Positions 24,708 through 34,147 of a stretch of 64,000 nt of DNA are shown here, piece after piece (within the stretch, counting starts at the first letter, position 1; every line of letters starts with the position of its first letter). Where the stretch lies: NCBI GenBank assembly GCA_027030245.1, contig JALVFE010000009.1, positions 1 to 64,000 of the forward strand, in the 5' to 3' direction. The notes under the pieces are model-generated. The model worked only from the letters and a program-made list of their open reading frames with translations, had not been told where the DNA came from and did not search any database. Both the position numbers and the translations under genes were made by a program. The stretch is from Melioribacteraceae bacterium. Its GTDB lineage: Bacteria > Bacteroidota > Ignavibacteria > Ignavibacteriales > Melioribacteraceae.

Positions 24708-25766
24708 TTACAATTTGATAATCTTATATTGTTTGAACGCGAAGTAAATTTCACGGGTTGCGGTTTTAATTACCGTTGCGGTCGGTACCGCAAGCAACAT
24801 TCCGAGTACTCCGAGAAGTTGCCCGCCCATTAAAATCAAAATTATAATTGCCAACGGATGAAAATCGGTTGACATGGAAAAAACTTTGGGTTGAACGTAT
24901 CCGTTATCGAATGAATAAATTATTAAAAACAAAAGCGCAATACTCGGAAATCTGGAAAAATCGCCGAATTGAATAAGCGAAATTGTAATTGCCGGAATTC
25001 CGCCTATTACCGGTCCGAAATATGGAATTAAATGACCTATTCCTGCAATCAATCCGATTGTAATCGAATTTTTGATTCCCAATATTGTTAAACCGATTGC
25101 AACTGCGGAACCGACTATGAAGGCATCCAGAATCCAGCCGCTTACGTATCTTCCCAATTGTGTAGCTACTTTTCTTATAACCCAGTAGGACATTTCGAAA
25201 TATTTGTTGGGTACCAGATTAATTATACCTTTAATAATTTGTGTTTTATCCTTTAAGAGAAAAAACGTCATAAACGGAACGATAATCGATATCGCAAGTA
25301 TTGAGAAAATGCTTGTAAGAATTGAGCTGAGATTGTTTAAAGAACCTAAAACAAACGACGAAATTACTTCGTTTACTTTTTTTACTAAATTTCCGGTATC
25401 CAAAAACGGAATGTAATTATGAATTTCGTTTTGAACTTCCAGAAAAAATTGATTGATGTCTTCTCGGTTCAAACTTGCCGAAATGGCATTCATTTGCGCA
25501 ACCACTTTCGGAATCAATACAGACAATGCTGTTAAAATAATTAGTGTAGTACCGAGCAAAACCACCAAAACAGCAACCAGTCGCGGCATTCCTCTCTTTT
25601 CGAAAAAAGATACGACCGGATTGAAAATCAATGCAATTAATAAAGAAATAATTAGCATCACTACGAGATCGAAAAACAAAAATAAGATGTACACAGTGAG
25701 TGCAATAAGAAATGCGATTGAGATAATTCGCAGACTTTTCCGTAATGATAATTCGGATATATTCAT
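24708..25766 (-). CDS. AI-2E family transporter-like membrane protein
   Basis: The 352-residue product has about seven or eight membrane segments and the family signature region (GLIAGIGHLIPYFGPVIGGIPA, then IIYSFDNGYVQPKVF). This is PF01594, whose members include TqsA/YdgG (autoinducer-2 export) and a Na+/H+ antiporter group. There is no sign of AI-2 synthesis in the window, so the substrate is open. It appears to head a minus-strand group with the MBL nuclease, FN3 lipoprotein and barrel genes. Confidence 0.88.
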   Translation of the reverse strand: MNISELSLRKSLRIISIAFLIALTVYILFLFFDLVVMLIISLLIALIFNPVVSFFEKRGMPRLVAVLVVLLGTTLIILTALSVLIPKVVAQMNAISASLNREDINQFFLEVQNEIHNYIPFLDTGNLVKKVNEVISSFVLGSLNNLSSILTSIFSILAISIIVPFMTFFLLKDKTQIIKGIINLVPNKYFEMSYWVIRKVATQLGRYVSGWILDAFIVGSAVAIGLTILGIKNSITIGLIAGIGHLIPYFGPVIGGIPAITISLIQFGDFSRFPSIALLFLIIYSFDNGYVQPKVFSMSTDFHPLAIIILILMGGQLLGVLGMLLAVPTATVIKTATREIYFAFKQYKIIKL

Positions 25767-25896
25767 ATAAAGTTTGTCATTGTTTAATTCTCATCTTAAA
25801 TATAACAGAAAAGTTCAGAAAATTCATAAGTTGAAATATTTTGATTAGATTTACGACAAATAAATCCGAAATTTTGAAAAAATATTGAGGTGGAAA

Positions 25897-26880
25897 ATGA
25901 CGGGCAACAATTTAATAGAGCAAATCAAAACGAAAGCTGCCGGACTTAAAAAAACAATCGTGTTACCGGAATCGAACGACGAAAGAGTGTTAAAAGCCGC
26001 AGAAAAAATTATAAAAGAAGGCATAGCAAAAGTTATTGTGTTGGGTAACGAAGACGAAATTCGTGCAAAGGCATCCGAATTGAATCTCAATTTACAAGGT
26101 GTACGGATTATCGATCCGCAAAAATCGGAGATGAGTTCCGATTTCGCAAACATATTTTTTAATCTGAGAAAAAGTAAAGGAATTACGATTGAAGAAGCGC
26201 GGGAAACCGTTAAAAGAAATTTATATTTCGGCGCCATGTTGGTTCGCGAAGGTATGGCAGACGGTTCGGTTGCCGGTTCCGCTTCTCCCACCGCGGATGT
26301 TTTAAGAGCCGCCATTCAGTGTGTAGGTATGCCCGAAGGCATTTCGATTGTGTCGAGTCTTTTTCTTATGATTTTTCCCGAAAGGGTATTCAGTTTTGCC
26401 GATTGCGCCGTTGTGCCTAATCCGGATGCAGCACAATTAGCCGATATTGCAATTTCAACTGCCGGTAATCATAAAAGGTTAACCGGCGAAGAGCCGTATG
26501 TGGCAATGCTTTCGTTCTCCACCAAGGGAAGCGCAAAACACGAATTAATAGATAAAGTTGTTGAAGCTACTAAAATAGCTAAGGAAAAACGTCCCGATTT
26601 GAATATTGACGGTGAACTCCAATTCGATGCCGCAATCGTCGATTCGGTTGCGCAAAAAAAAGCACCAGGCAGCCCCGTTGCCGGCAGGGCAAACGTACTG
26701 ATTTTCCCCGATCTGCAAGCCGGAAACATTGGATATAAAATAGCTCAAAGGTTGGGCGGAGCGGAAGCTATCGGTCCGATTGTTCAAGGTTTGAAAAAAC
26801 CGCTCTTCGATTTGAGTCGGGGTTGCAGCGTGGATGATATTGTAAATACGTCCGCAATCGCGGTATTGATGGCTGATTGA
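25897..26880 (+). CDS. pta: Phosphate acetyltransferase
   Basis: The 327-residue product is a single-domain phosphotransacetylase, converting acetyl-CoA and phosphate to acetyl phosphate. KKTIVLPESNDERVLKAAEKI opens the protein. GMADGSVAGSASPTADVLRAAIQ, the FADCAVVPNPDAAQLADIAI block and SPVAGRANVLIFPDLQAGNIGYKI are diagnostic. I chose ATG 25897, preceded by GAGGTGG, over a TTG 12 bases upstream. Acetate kinase is not adjacent. The metG gene follows after 63 bases. Confidence 0.93.
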   Translation: MTGNNLIEQIKTKAAGLKKTIVLPESNDERVLKAAEKIIKEGIAKVIVLGNEDEIRAKASELNLNLQGVRIIDPQKSEMSSDFANIFFNLRKSKGITIEEARETVKRNLYFGAMLVREGMADGSVAGSASPTADVLRAAIQCVGMPEGISIVSSLFLMIFPERVFSFADCAVVPNPDAAQLADIAISTAGNHKRLTGEEPYVAMLSFSTKGSAKHELIDKVVEATKIAKEKRPDLNIDGELQFDAAIVDSVAQKKAPGSPVAGRANVLIFPDLQAGNIGYKIAQRLGGAEAIGPIVQGLKKPLFDLSRGCSVDDIVNTSAIAVLMAD

Positions 26881-26943
26881 GTGGTTTTTACGGTTTAAGC
26901 TAAAATTACTATATTTAATTTTCAAAAAAATTACGGAAAACAA

Positions 26944-28980
26944 GTGGAAAAAGAAAAAGTATTAGTCACGTCGGCTTTACCTTATGCTAACGGTCCAATT
27001 CATTTGGGTCATCTCAGCGGCGCTTACTTGCCCGCAGATATTTATGTAAGATATAAAAGGTTAAAAGGTGACGATATAATTTATGTTTGCGGTTCCGATG
27101 AACATGGCGTGCCGATTACGATTACCGCCGATAAAGAAAAAGTATCGCCCAAAGTTATAATCGACCGTTACCACGAAATGAATAAAAAAGCTTTCGAAAT
27201 GTTCGGTATGGATTTCGATATTTATTCCAGAACAAGTTTACCGTTACATCACGAAACCGCCCAAACATTCTTCAAAAGTTTTTATGATCAAGGAATTCTG
27301 AAAGAGAAGAAAACCCTCCAATTTTACGATGAAAAGGCAAAGATGTTTTTGCCCGATAGATATGTTGAAGGCACATGTCCGCGCTGCGGATACGAAGAAG
27401 CAAGAAGCGACGAATGTGAAAACTGCAGCGCACATTATGAACCGACCGAACTCATAAACCCGAAAAGTAAAATTACGGGGGAAACGCCTGTACTTAAAGA
27501 AACATCCCACTGGTTTTTCCCGCTCGGTAATTACCAGCAATGGCTTGAAAATTATATCGAAGAAATGGATAAAAAATACGGTTGGAAGGATAACGTATTA
27601 CAGCAATGCCGCAGCTGGTTTAAAGACGGATTAAAAGACAGAGCGGTAACAAGGGATTTGGATTGGGGTGTTAAAGTTCCGTTACCCGACAGCGAAGGGA
27701 AAGTATTATACGTTTGGTTCGAAGCCGTTTTGGGTTATATCTCCGCAACTAAAGAGTTGGGTTTGCAAAGGAACAATCCGGATTTGTGGAAAGACTATTG
27801 GCAAAATCCCGGAACAAAATACATAGCTTTCATCGGAAAGGATAACATTGTTTTTCATGCGATAATGTTTCCGGCAATGTTAAAAGCTTGGAACGACGGT
27901 AACGACGACAAGTATATTTATCCGCAAAACGTTCCCGCTAACGAGTTTCTGAATTTCGAAGGGAAAAAATTTTCCAAATCGCGCGGATGGGGAATCGATG
28001 TAATTGAATTTCTTAATTTATTCCCTGCCGATCCGCTTCGCTATACCCTTGCGGCAAATCTTCCCGAAAACAAAGACACAGATTTTTACTGGAAAGAATT
28101 TCAAGCGCGGAACAATAACGAGCTTGCGGATATTTTGGGAAATTTTGTTAACCGCACTTTTACTTTTGCCCATAAGCATTTTAACGGCGAAGTTCCACCG
28201 AAAGGAAAGTTGGAAGAAATCGATATTCAAATGTTAAAAGCAAATGAAGAATATCCCGTTAAAATTTCCGCACTTCTTGAAAAATTTAAAATCAAAGATG
28301 CGGTTCTTGAAATGATGAATCTTGCGCGGGCGGCAAATAAATATTTCAACGATACAGAACCCTGGAAAACAGTGAAATCGGACAAAGAAAGATGCGGGAC
28401 AACGATTAACATTAGTCTGCAAACGGTTTATACTCTAGCCGAAATGTTTTCCCCCGTAATACCGTTTACTGCGGAAAAGATGTTTAAAATGTTAAATACG
28501 GAAAAACGCGGATGGTTCGATGCGGGGAAAGAAAATTTACCTCCCGGTCATAAACTTAACAAAGCCGAAATATTGTTCGTCAAAATTGAAGATAAAACAA
28601 TCGAAGAACAAATAGCCAAATTACCACAAAGCGAAGAAACCGAAGAGAAGAAGAAAGAAATTTCATACGAACAGTTTTCGGAAATCGATTTGCGCGTTGC
28701 AAAAATTATCTCCGCCGAAAGAATTCCCAAAGCCGAAAAACTGCTTAAGCTGCAAGTCGATTTAGGTTATGAAAAAAGGCAAATTATTGCCGGCGTTGCG
28801 AAATTTTATTCTCCCGAAGATTTGATTAACAAGAGAGTAATTGTTGTTGCCAATTTAAAACCGGCTAAATTATTCGGTTTGAAATCGGAAGGAATGCTTC
28901 TTGCCTCGGAAAACAATGACGGAAAACTTAAAATTGTGGAAATTGATAACTCGGTTGAAATTGGTGCAAAAGTTAAGTAA
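26944..28980 (+). CDS. metG: Methionyl-tRNA synthetase
   Basis: The 678-residue product charges both initiator and elongator tRNA-Met. ALPYANGPIHLGHLSGAYLP holds the HIGH motif (HLGH). The zinc knuckle is CPRCGYEEARSDECENC, and the KMSKS loop is KFSKSRGWGID. The C-terminus carries an extra tRNA-binding OB domain (DLRVAKIISAERIPKAEKLL), as in long bacterial MetRS that dimerise. The start is GTG. It is followed after 27 bases by the solitary methyltransferase. Confidence 0.96.
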   Translation: MEKEKVLVTSALPYANGPIHLGHLSGAYLPADIYVRYKRLKGDDIIYVCGSDEHGVPITITADKEKVSPKVIIDRYHEMNKKAFEMFGMDFDIYSRTSLPLHHETAQTFFKSFYDQGILKEKKTLQFYDEKAKMFLPDRYVEGTCPRCGYEEARSDECENCSAHYEPTELINPKSKITGETPVLKETSHWFFPLGNYQQWLENYIEEMDKKYGWKDNVLQQCRSWFKDGLKDRAVTRDLDWGVKVPLPDSEGKVLYVWFEAVLGYISATKELGLQRNNPDLWKDYWQNPGTKYIAFIGKDNIVFHAIMFPAMLKAWNDGNDDKYIYPQNVPANEFLNFEGKKFSKSRGWGIDVIEFLNLFPADPLRYTLAANLPENKDTDFYWKEFQARNNNELADILGNFVNRTFTFAHKHFNGEVPPKGKLEEIDIQMLKANEEYPVKISALLEKFKIKDAVLEMMNLARAANKYFNDTEPWKTVKSDKERCGTTINISLQTVYTLAEMFSPVIPFTAEKMFKMLNTEKRGWFDAGKENLPPGHKLNKAEILFVKIEDKTIEEQIAKLPQSEETEEKKKEISYEQFSEIDLRVAKIISAERIPKAEKLLKLQVDLGYEKRQIIAGVAKFYSPEDLINKRVIVVANLKPAKLFGLKSEGMLLASENNDGKLKIVEIDNSVEIGAKVK

Positions 28981-29007
28981 AATTTAAGAACTTAAAAATT
29001 TTACTTT

Positions 29008-29949
29008 ATGAAGAAAAAATCACCGAGAAATCAAACAATCGAACTTTCCGAATCCGAGATCGATTATTTTTCAAATAAATTGATTAAGGTTAACGGTCCT
29101 GTTTCGGTTAGCGAAATATTGAATAAAACCATTAATCAAGATTTATTGGAAGTTCTCGATTATTTACCCGAATCTTTTGTGGATTTGCTGATAGTTGATC
29201 CGCCGTATAATTTAACCAAATCGTTTAATAATAGTTTATTCAGCAGAAAATCGATAGAAGAATATGCGGAATGGATTGACGGTTTCCTTTCTAAGCTGAG
29301 AAAAGTTTTAAAACCTACTGCCACGGTTTACCTTTGCAGCGATTGGCATTCGTCAACCTCAGTTCATCTTGTGTTGAGCAAGTATTTTATCGTACGTAAC
29401 AGAATAACCTGGGAAAGGGAAAAGGGAAGGGGTGCAAAAACAAATTGGAAAAACAGTTCGGAAGATATTTGGTTCTGTACGGTATCCGATGATTATTCTT
29501 TTTATCCTGAACGCGTAAAACTAAAAAGAAAAGTTCTGGCGCCTTACAAACAAAACGGAAAACCGAAAGACTGGATAATAGAAAACGGGAAAAGTTTCAG
29601 ACTGACTTATCCGTCGAATATTTGGACGGATATATCAATCCCGTTTTGGTCAATGCCGGAAAATACCGAGCATCCTACACAAAAACCCGAAAAACTGATT
29701 GCAAAATTGATACTGGCCAGTTCGGATGAAGGCGATATTGTTTTTGATCCGTTTCTCGGTTCGGGTACAACTTCCGTTGTGGCGAAAAAACTGAAACGTA
29801 ACTATATCGGAGTTGAAAGGGAGAAAATTTATGCATGCCTTGCGGAAAAAAGACTTGAGCTGGCTGAGAAAGATTCTTCCATCCAAGGATTCCGGGACGG
29901 AGTTTTTTGGGAAAGAAATACTCTCAATAAAATTCATACCTCCAAATAA
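29008..29949 (+). CDS. Solitary DNA N6-adenine-type methyltransferase (beta class order)
   Basis: The 313-residue product is a DNA amino-methyltransferase. The catalytic motif is VDPPYNLT at 63-70, HPTQKPEKL is at 222-230, and the AdoMet loop DPFLGSGTT is at 247-255. DPPY first and FxGxG last is the beta-class arrangement, shared with CcrM/HinfI-type adenine methylases. No nuclease lies nearby. It differs from the methyltransferase at 11944 in motif order and catalytic motif, so the two probably mark different sites. The C-terminal region after motif I is short and lacks the extra domain of CcrM. The recognition site is unknown. Confidence 0.87.
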   Translation: MKKKSPRNQTIELSESEIDYFSNKLIKVNGPVSVSEILNKTINQDLLEVLDYLPESFVDLLIVDPPYNLTKSFNNSLFSRKSIEEYAEWIDGFLSKLRKVLKPTATVYLCSDWHSSTSVHLVLSKYFIVRNRITWEREKGRGAKTNWKNSSEDIWFCTVSDDYSFYPERVKLKRKVLAPYKQNGKPKDWIIENGKSFRLTYPSNIWTDISIPFWSMPENTEHPTQKPEKLIAKLILASSDEGDIVFDPFLGSGTTSVVAKKLKRNYIGVEREKIYACLAEKRLELAEKDSSIQGFRDGVFWERNTLNKIHTSK

Positions 29950-30015
29950 AAGAAACTAAAAAGAATTGTCATTGTAAAACATTTTATTATTATAAAAATA
30001 AGCGAATAACTTACC

Positions 30016-30047
30016 TTGATTTTGAAGTAACCTATAAGTAAACTTTG
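30016..30047 (+). promoter_or_regulatory. Possible promoter of the PPIase operon
   Basis: TTG at 30016-30018 is followed after 20 bases by TAAACTTTG at 30039-30047, one base longer than the TAnnTTTG consensus. It is about 33 bases before the operon's first start codon, which carries an AAGGAG site. The spacing is the same as for rplU and tRNA-Leu. Confidence 0.4.
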
Positions 30048-30079
30048 AAGTTAAGTTTTAATGAATAAGGAGAAACCAG

Positions 30080-32071
30080 ATGATTAATCGCAAATTGCTG
30101 CTCACATTACTTTTGGCCGTTACTTTCGGATTGTTTTCTTGCACACCCGAACATTCTAAAATAATTGTTGCTGAATACGACGATGCCGAAATTACAATGG
30201 GTGATTTTGAAAATGCCTACGTTAAAAATGTTGGAAGCATCGAAAAAGCCCGCAAAGATTCTTTGGAAGATTATAAAAACTTTCTCGATTTGCTCGTTAA
30301 CTATAAAATGAAATTGAAAGACGCTTATGTAAGAGGTCTCGATAAAGATCCCGATTTAAACAACGAGATGGAACAATACCGTAAAAATATTGCAGTTACG
30401 TGGTTCCTTGATAAAAATTTAGTTGAGAAAGGAATTAAAGATTTATACGAAAAACGTAAAAATGAACTTAGGGTCAGTCATATCATGATAAAGACTGACA
30501 CTTTATCGGATGAAGAAGCAAAACGCAGAGCGGAAGAAGTAATAGCACGAATTAAAAAAGGCGAAAAGTTCGAAGATCTGGTCAAAGAATATTCGGATGA
30601 CAAATATTCCGTAAATCAAGGCGGGGATGTTTATTATTTTGTTGCCGGAGAAATTTTAGCCGACTTTGAAGATGCGGCTTACGCTACGCCGGTCGATTCC
30701 ATTTATCCCGAACCGGTAAAAACCCGTTTCGGTTATCACATCATAAAAGTAACAGATAGAAAACCTTATCGACCGCAAATCAGAGCTAAGCACATATTAC
30801 TGGCATTCAAAGATAAAAACGGTAAAATGCGGAATAAAGACTCCCTCCTAACTTTGATAGAAGATATCCGTAAAAGAATTGCAAACGGCGAAAAATTCGC
30901 CGATCTTGCAAAGAAATATTCCGATGATACAATGAGTAAATCTTTAGGAGGCGATCTCGGATATTTCGAACGAAGAAAATTTGTTAAACCTTTCGATGAA
31001 GCCGCCTTTAATCTTAAAAAAGGTGAAGTTTCCGGTGTAGTTAAAACCCGTTACGGTTACCACTTGATTAAATTGGTCGATGAAGTACCTTATCCCCAGT
31101 TTTTCAGAGTGAAATCTTCATTGAAAAATATTTATAAACGTACAAGATATAAACGGGATTTGGATAAACTGGTAAACAAACTTGCCAAACAATACAATTT
31201 GCAAACAGTTGAATCTACCGTCAATTATATTTTAAGTATGGCTGATACACTTAAATTTCCGGAATATTTTGACAGCCAGCTCAGAGAGAAAGTTAAAGAT
31301 AAAGTATTGTTTACATTTGCTGGAAATAAAGTTATTTGCGATACGGTGTTCAATCGTCTGAAAGAAGATAAATCTTATAACAATTGGAAAATAAATAAAA
31401 GATTTCTCGATGCTGCAATTAAAAAGGTAAGTAAAGATTTAATGCTCGAAGAAAGAGTTAAAAATTTGGAGAACGAAGATCCCGAATTTGCAAAACTGAT
31501 GGACGATTACAGGGAAGGCTTATACATTTTCGAACTGCAGAAAAAAGAAGTATGGGATAAGCTGAAGATCGACAGCACTGATATTTATAATTATTATCAA
31601 AATCACAAAGATAAATATTTCACAACCGAGAAAGTCGATTTCAGTGAAATATTCTCGCGTAATGATTCCCTGATTAATCTTTATTACGATAAATTGAAAA
31701 GCGGCGCCGATTTCGATTCGTTAGCCGAAAAAGTTACCGAACGCGTGGGATATAAAAGAAAAAAAGGTCACTTCGGCGAAATGGAAATAATGAAAAACGA
31801 ATTGGCTATGAAAGCCGCATCGTTGGAAAAACCCGGTGAGTTTACACGCCCGTTTAAATACGGTAACGGCTGGTCCATTGTTAAATTAAATAAACACGAG
31901 AAACCGCGACAAAAAACGTTCGAAGAAGCAAAGGCCGAAGCCGCCAGTGACTTTCAAGATATGGAAAGCAAAAGACTCGAAAACGAATATATTGAAAAAT
32001 TAAAAGCAATCTATCATCCGGTTTACTATTACGATAGACTAAAAGATGCATTTAAATCGCAAACTAAATAG
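30080..32071 (+). CDS. Multi-domain parvulin-type peptidyl-prolyl isomerase lipoprotein
   Basis: The 663-residue product begins with a lipoprotein signal (LLAVTFGLFSC, Cys21). Two complete parvulin domains follow a SurA-like N-terminal helical region. The first runs from about ELRVSHIMIKTD to RFGYHIIKVTD. The second runs from RAKHILLAFKD to RYGYHLIKLVD with GGDLGYFERRKF inside. A degenerate third copy lies near the C-terminus (KVDFSEIFSRND to GWSIVKLNKH). It should act in the periplasm on folding of outer-membrane or secreted proteins. It overlaps the next gene by 26 bases and heads a three-gene folding operon. Confidence 0.88.
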   Translation: MINRKLLLTLLLAVTFGLFSCTPEHSKIIVAEYDDAEITMGDFENAYVKNVGSIEKARKDSLEDYKNFLDLLVNYKMKLKDAYVRGLDKDPDLNNEMEQYRKNIAVTWFLDKNLVEKGIKDLYEKRKNELRVSHIMIKTDTLSDEEAKRRAEEVIARIKKGEKFEDLVKEYSDDKYSVNQGGDVYYFVAGEILADFEDAAYATPVDSIYPEPVKTRFGYHIIKVTDRKPYRPQIRAKHILLAFKDKNGKMRNKDSLLTLIEDIRKRIANGEKFADLAKKYSDDTMSKSLGGDLGYFERRKFVKPFDEAAFNLKKGEVSGVVKTRYGYHLIKLVDEVPYPQFFRVKSSLKNIYKRTRYKRDLDKLVNKLAKQYNLQTVESTVNYILSMADTLKFPEYFDSQLREKVKDKVLFTFAGNKVICDTVFNRLKEDKSYNNWKINKRFLDAAIKKVSKDLMLEERVKNLENEDPEFAKLMDDYREGLYIFELQKKEVWDKLKIDSTDIYNYYQNHKDKYFTTEKVDFSEIFSRNDSLINLYYDKLKSGADFDSLAEKVTERVGYKRKKGHFGEMEIMKNELAMKAASLEKPGEFTRPFKYGNGWSIVKLNKHEKPRQKTFEEAKAEAASDFQDMESKRLENEYIEKLKAIYHPVYYYDRLKDAFKSQTK

Positions 32072-32873
32072 CGTTTTAATTATTCTTGGGTTTTTATCTC
32101 TTGTTTCTTGCGGCGAGAATAAAAAGTCCGAAATAATTATTGCTCGGGTTGGCGATGCGGTATTAACCAAATCCCAACTCGAGAAAGCTTTGGCGTCGGA
32201 TAGATACAAGCGAAAATATAAAGAAGAATTTATCCGCCAGTGGATTGAAACCGAACTGTTGTTCAAAAAAGCCATTGATGAGAATATTCTTTCCGATTCT
32301 TTATTTAATGAAATTTTATCCGAATCTAAAAAAGAACTGGCCGGGGCACTTCTGATTACCAAAAAGTTAAATGAAAAAACTTTCCGGTTTACTGAAAAAG
32401 AACTGCGGGATTATTACAAAAAAAACAGAAGTGAATTTTTAGCCCCGTACGACGGATATGTTTTGAACATTGCCAAATTTAATTCCCAGAACGATGCCAT
32501 TAATTTCAGAAAAGAAGTTTTGAAAAACAAATGGAAATATGCCGGCGAAAAATTTAAGGATAAAAATTCGCTTATAAACATTGTTGAGAATAAGTTAATC
32601 TACAAATATGAAATTCAACCCGTACATTTGCTTCGCGTTATCGAAAAATTAGCTCCCGATGTGGTTAGTATAATTATTAAAACAGACGAAAACGAATTTA
32701 CCGTAGTTCAAATGATTGATAATATTAAACAAAACAAACCGGTACCGGCAAAATATATTTGGGATGAAATAAGCGAACGGTTGAAAATATTTAAACAAAA
32801 ACAATTCTATAATAAGTTTTTGGAAAGCTTATACGAAGAATACAGCGTACAACTAAAAAGAGATTCATTATGA
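32046..32873 (+). CDS. SurA/PrsA-like lipoprotein without a clear PPIase domain
   Basis: The 275-residue product has a lipoprotein signal (IILGFLSLVSC, Cys22) and a SurA-type helical domain. The sign is ARVGDAVLTKSQLEKAL, then EEFIRQWIETELLFKKAI and EKELRDYYKKNRSEF, the pattern found before parvulin domains. The expected parvulin core is degenerate: YDGYVLNIAKFNSQNDAI replaces the usual xxAxHIL strand, and no GGDLG motif is found. It is probably a pure chaperone, or an isomerase that lost activity. It overlaps both neighbours (26 bases and 4 bases) and so is translationally coupled to them. Confidence 0.75.
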   Translation: MHLNRKLNSVLIILGFLSLVSCGENKKSEIIIARVGDAVLTKSQLEKALASDRYKRKYKEEFIRQWIETELLFKKAIDENILSDSLFNEILSESKKELAGALLITKKLNEKTFRFTEKELRDYYKKNRSEFLAPYDGYVLNIAKFNSQNDAINFRKEVLKNKWKYAGEKFKDKNSLINIVENKLIYKYEIQPVHLLRVIEKLAPDVVSIIIKTDENEFTVVQMIDNIKQNKPVPAKYIWDEISERLKIFKQKQFYNKFLESLYEEYSVQLKRDSL

Positions 32874-34138
32874 AGAAATTAATTTTATTTCTGTTACTTC
32901 TTGCGCCGTCACTGTTTGCCCAGGAAGTAATAGATAAAATAGTAGCGGTAGTTGATGATGAAGTAATACTCAAATCCGAATTGGATTTTCAAACATTTAT
33001 ATTTGCTTCACAAAGAAGATTAGACCCCAATAATCCAAAATTAAGAAAGCAAATTCTAAACAAAATGATTGAAGATAAATTGGTTTATGCCGAAGCCGTT
33101 TTGGATTCGGTTGAAGTATCTGACGATGAAGTAAAAGCCCAGATCGAGAGGTTGGTGAATTTTTATATTCAACAATACGGTTCCAAAGAAAAATTGGAAG
33201 AAGCCTATGGAATGAGTCTTGAGAAAATTAAAAGGGAAATGCGCGACGATACGAAAAAAAATCTGATGGCCGAACAATTAAAAAATAAAAAGTTTGCAAG
33301 CGTAACTGTTTCCAGAAGGGAAGTGGAAGAGTTTTTCGAGACGTATAAAGATTCGCTTGGTCAGATCCCGGAAAAATTTAAAATTGCTCATATCTTTATC
33401 AATCCCAAAGCAGGCGAACGGTTGAAGAAAAAAGCGAAAGAATTTGCTGAAGCATTACTCGATTCGCTTAAGAATGGCGCGGATTTCGCAAAACTGGCTA
33501 AAAAATATTCGGACGATCCGGGAAGCGCTTCTGCGGGCGGTGATTTGGGATATGTTAAACGCGGAGTGTTTTATCCCGAATTCGAATCGGTGGCGTTTGC
33601 CCTGAAGAAAAATGAAATTTCGGGAATTGTGGAATCGCCCGTGGGATTTCATATTATTCAATTGCTCGACAGAAGAGGCGAGACAATTCATACAAGACAT
33701 ATTTTAATTAAACCCAAAAGTGATGCGCAAGCGGATATTAAAGCTATTGAACTTTTAACGGAAATACGCGACAGCATAGTGAACGGAGTAAACTCATTTT
33801 GTTATTATGCTAAAAAATACAGCGACGATAAACAAACCGCCGTCAATTGCGGTGTGCTTGGTACTTTCGAAACGGGACAGCTTGATAAACCTTTGCTCGA
33901 CCAAATCTATAAATTGAAAGAAGGTGAAATCGGCTTTCCGAAAAGATTGAATTTGGGTCCCGGCGAATACGGATTTCACATAGTAAAATTAATTAAGCAT
34001 ATTCCGGCGCACGCACCCGATTTGAATAAAGACTACGATGAACTTAAAAAACTTGCGGAATTTAAAAAGAGGGAAGAGCTATTTAAAAAATGGATTAAAG
34101 AACTCAAAGAAAAAATTTATTGGGAAATTAGAGTTTAA
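32870..34138 (+). CDS. SurA-like peptidyl-prolyl cis-trans isomerase
   Basis: The 422-residue product has a signal peptide (LILFLLLLAPSLFAQ) and the SurA N-terminal domain (DKIVAVVDDEVILKSELDF). Two parvulin domains follow: one from FKIAHIFINPKAG to VGFHIIQLLD with SAGGDLGYVKRG, the other from HTRHILIKPKSD to EYGFHIVKLIK. This is the layout of SurA, the periplasmic chaperone for outer-membrane proteins. ATGA couples it to the lipoprotein upstream. The abundance of barrel proteins in this window fits the need for it. I withhold the symbol because paralogues lie next to it. Confidence 0.9.
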   Translation: MKKLILFLLLLAPSLFAQEVIDKIVAVVDDEVILKSELDFQTFIFASQRRLDPNNPKLRKQILNKMIEDKLVYAEAVLDSVEVSDDEVKAQIERLVNFYIQQYGSKEKLEEAYGMSLEKIKREMRDDTKKNLMAEQLKNKKFASVTVSRREVEEFFETYKDSLGQIPEKFKIAHIFINPKAGERLKKKAKEFAEALLDSLKNGADFAKLAKKYSDDPGSASAGGDLGYVKRGVFYPEFESVAFALKKNEISGIVESPVGFHIIQLLDRRGETIHTRHILIKPKSDAQADIKAIELLTEIRDSIVNGVNSFCYYAKKYSDDKQTAVNCGVLGTFETGQLDKPLLDQIYKLKEGEIGFPKRLNLGPGEYGFHIVKLIKHIPAHAPDLNKDYDELKKLAEFKKREELFKKWIKELKEKIYWEIRV

Positions 34139-34147
34139 GGAATAAGT

